DNA of 43,471 nucleotides, taken from Treponema sp. GTDB lineage: Bacteria > Spirochaetota > Spirochaetia > Treponematales > Treponemataceae. Positions 43,091-43,471 of the stretch are shown here, in pieces (within the stretch, counting starts at the first letter, position 1; each line of letters begins with the position of its first letter). A program made the position numbers and the translations under genes. The stretch is from assembly GCA_017619795.1 (NCBI GenBank), contig JAFZRP010000052.1, forward strand, positions 1-43,471, read 5' to 3'. The notes under the pieces were generated by a model that did not search any database, had not been told where the DNA came from, and was given only the letters and a program-made list of their open reading frames with translations.

Positions 43091-43315
43091 TTAGATTTCT
43101 TTTTTCTCCATTAGCATTTCTGCATCTGCCCGCCCCTGCCTTGCTTCAAGACTTTTATAACTTTCTGTTGATTGAGTTGAAGTAATGGATGATGTAGAAG
43201 ATGCATTTGTCTGCAGCTTCTTTTTTTGTGAATCAGAGTTTTGCTTTTTAAGAGCCTGTTGAAGCGCCCAGGAAGATGAACGATTCATCAGGCTGTAATA
43301 TTCTTTGTCATCCAT
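43091..43315 (-). CDS. Small hydrophilic protein of unknown function
   Basis: A 74-residue ORF, convergent with the solute-binding gene and separated from it by 3 bp. The start MDDKEYYSLMNRSSSWALQQ is well composed, followed by a Ser/Thr/Gln-rich middle (NASSTSSITSTQSTESYKS) and a charged tail. No membrane segment or signal peptide is seen. Probably cytoplasmic and partly disordered. No family is recognised. It could be a chance ORF, but its codon use and start look gene-like. Confidence 0.5.
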   Translation of the reverse strand: MDDKEYYSLMNRSSSWALQQALKKQNSDSQKKKLQTNASSTSSITSTQSTESYKSLEARQGRADAEMLMEKKEI

Positions 43316-43352
43316 AATTTATAGATGTTAGGGTCAAGATGGCATGATATAA

Positions 43353-43471
43353 ATGCTTGGTAAAAAGTGGTACTCTGATTTGACGGAATCAGAGAGTCGG
43401 CGGAAGGTTCTCGCGGGCAGTGAAGAAGACTTTGTTGTGAAACAGACTCTTACTTCGAGGTCAAGATTAAC
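43353..43471 (+). CDS. Incomplete ORF at the window edge
   Basis: An ATG at 43353 opens a frame that runs to the window end (MLGKKWYSDLTESESRRKVL, then AGSEEDFVVKQTLTSRSRL). Composition is protein-like and charged, but no convincing ribosome site precedes it and codons such as CGG, GCG and AGG are less common in this window. Family not recognised. Confidence 0.4.
   Translation, partial: MLGKKWYSDLTESESRRKVLAGSEEDFVVKQTLTSRSRL

Noticed and set aside
43316..43471. Minus-strand reading of the last 156 bases as the end of a gene
   Set aside because: An open minus frame exists (stop near 43340), but it is rich in Ser, Arg and Phe with no motif; the plus frame looks more protein-like. Neither can be settled inside the window.
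1..43471. tRNA, rRNA or other structured RNA genes
   Set aside because: No cloverleaf, rRNA core or known riboswitch pattern was seen by eye in the spacers; a covariance-model search would be needed to exclude small RNAs.

Overview
The window looks like a chromosomal stretch of a host-associated, carbohydrate-fermenting spirochaete, most likely a Treponema from rumen or gut. This is an inference from low G+C, A/T-rich spacers, short lipoprotein signal peptides, peptide-transporter sequences of a treponemal type, and fermentation plus plant-polysaccharide genes. No rRNA, tRNA, CRISPR array or phage module was found. Nothing was searched against a database; family calls rest on motifs read in the translations.

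Layout. 1-1183: the end of an IS1182-like insertion sequence that cuts a small secreted-protein gene, next to a decayed neighbour. 1310-2158: an ATPase / STAS-like (DUF4325) pair. 2190-4060 (minus): a lipoprotein fusing a chagasin-like inhibitor to a rhodanese, then a CDF transporter with manganese-type metal residues. 4284-7735: an LDH/MDH-family dehydrogenase carrying the malate-type Arg, class II fumarase, and rlmN. 7868-13185: an operon behind a strong promoter and a 29-bp perfect palindrome, encoding a GH36 alpha-galactosidase, an unrecognised GT-B-like protein, a TetR regulator and a GPH sugar symporter. 13241-15370 (minus): a secreted transglutaminase-like/DUF1566 protein. 15512-16692: an HMA-like small protein without its metal cysteines, and a 2-hydroxyacid dehydrogenase. 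16826-20251 (minus): cytoplasmic GH31 and GH43 glycosidases. 20456-21772: a LeuC-type dehydratase large subunit without a small subunit. 21866-27698 (minus): an oppBCDF-A peptide-transport operon. 27848-35695: bacterial alpha-2-macroglobulin and penicillin-binding protein 1C. 35733-37379 (minus): an acyl-CoA synthetase. 37505-43087: a signalling operon of REC-GGDEF*-EAL, a double-receiver hybrid histidine kinase, and a solute-binding lipoprotein without a permease. The end holds a small unknown gene and an incomplete ORF.

The most unusual object is the peptide-binding protein at 21866-23623. The segment that forms the C-terminus of OppA proteins sits directly behind its signal peptide, and the protein stops where that segment should begin, so it reads as a natural circular permutation (or a misassembly that mimics one). 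Second is a dispersed family of six palindromes with conserved flanks and a near-constant CTTGA loop but stems that co-vary, found between and upstream of genes. A TetR-governed galactoside operon with an unknown GT-like enzyme, and a ligand-sensing module built around an orphan solute-binding protein, are the other candidates for undescribed systems.
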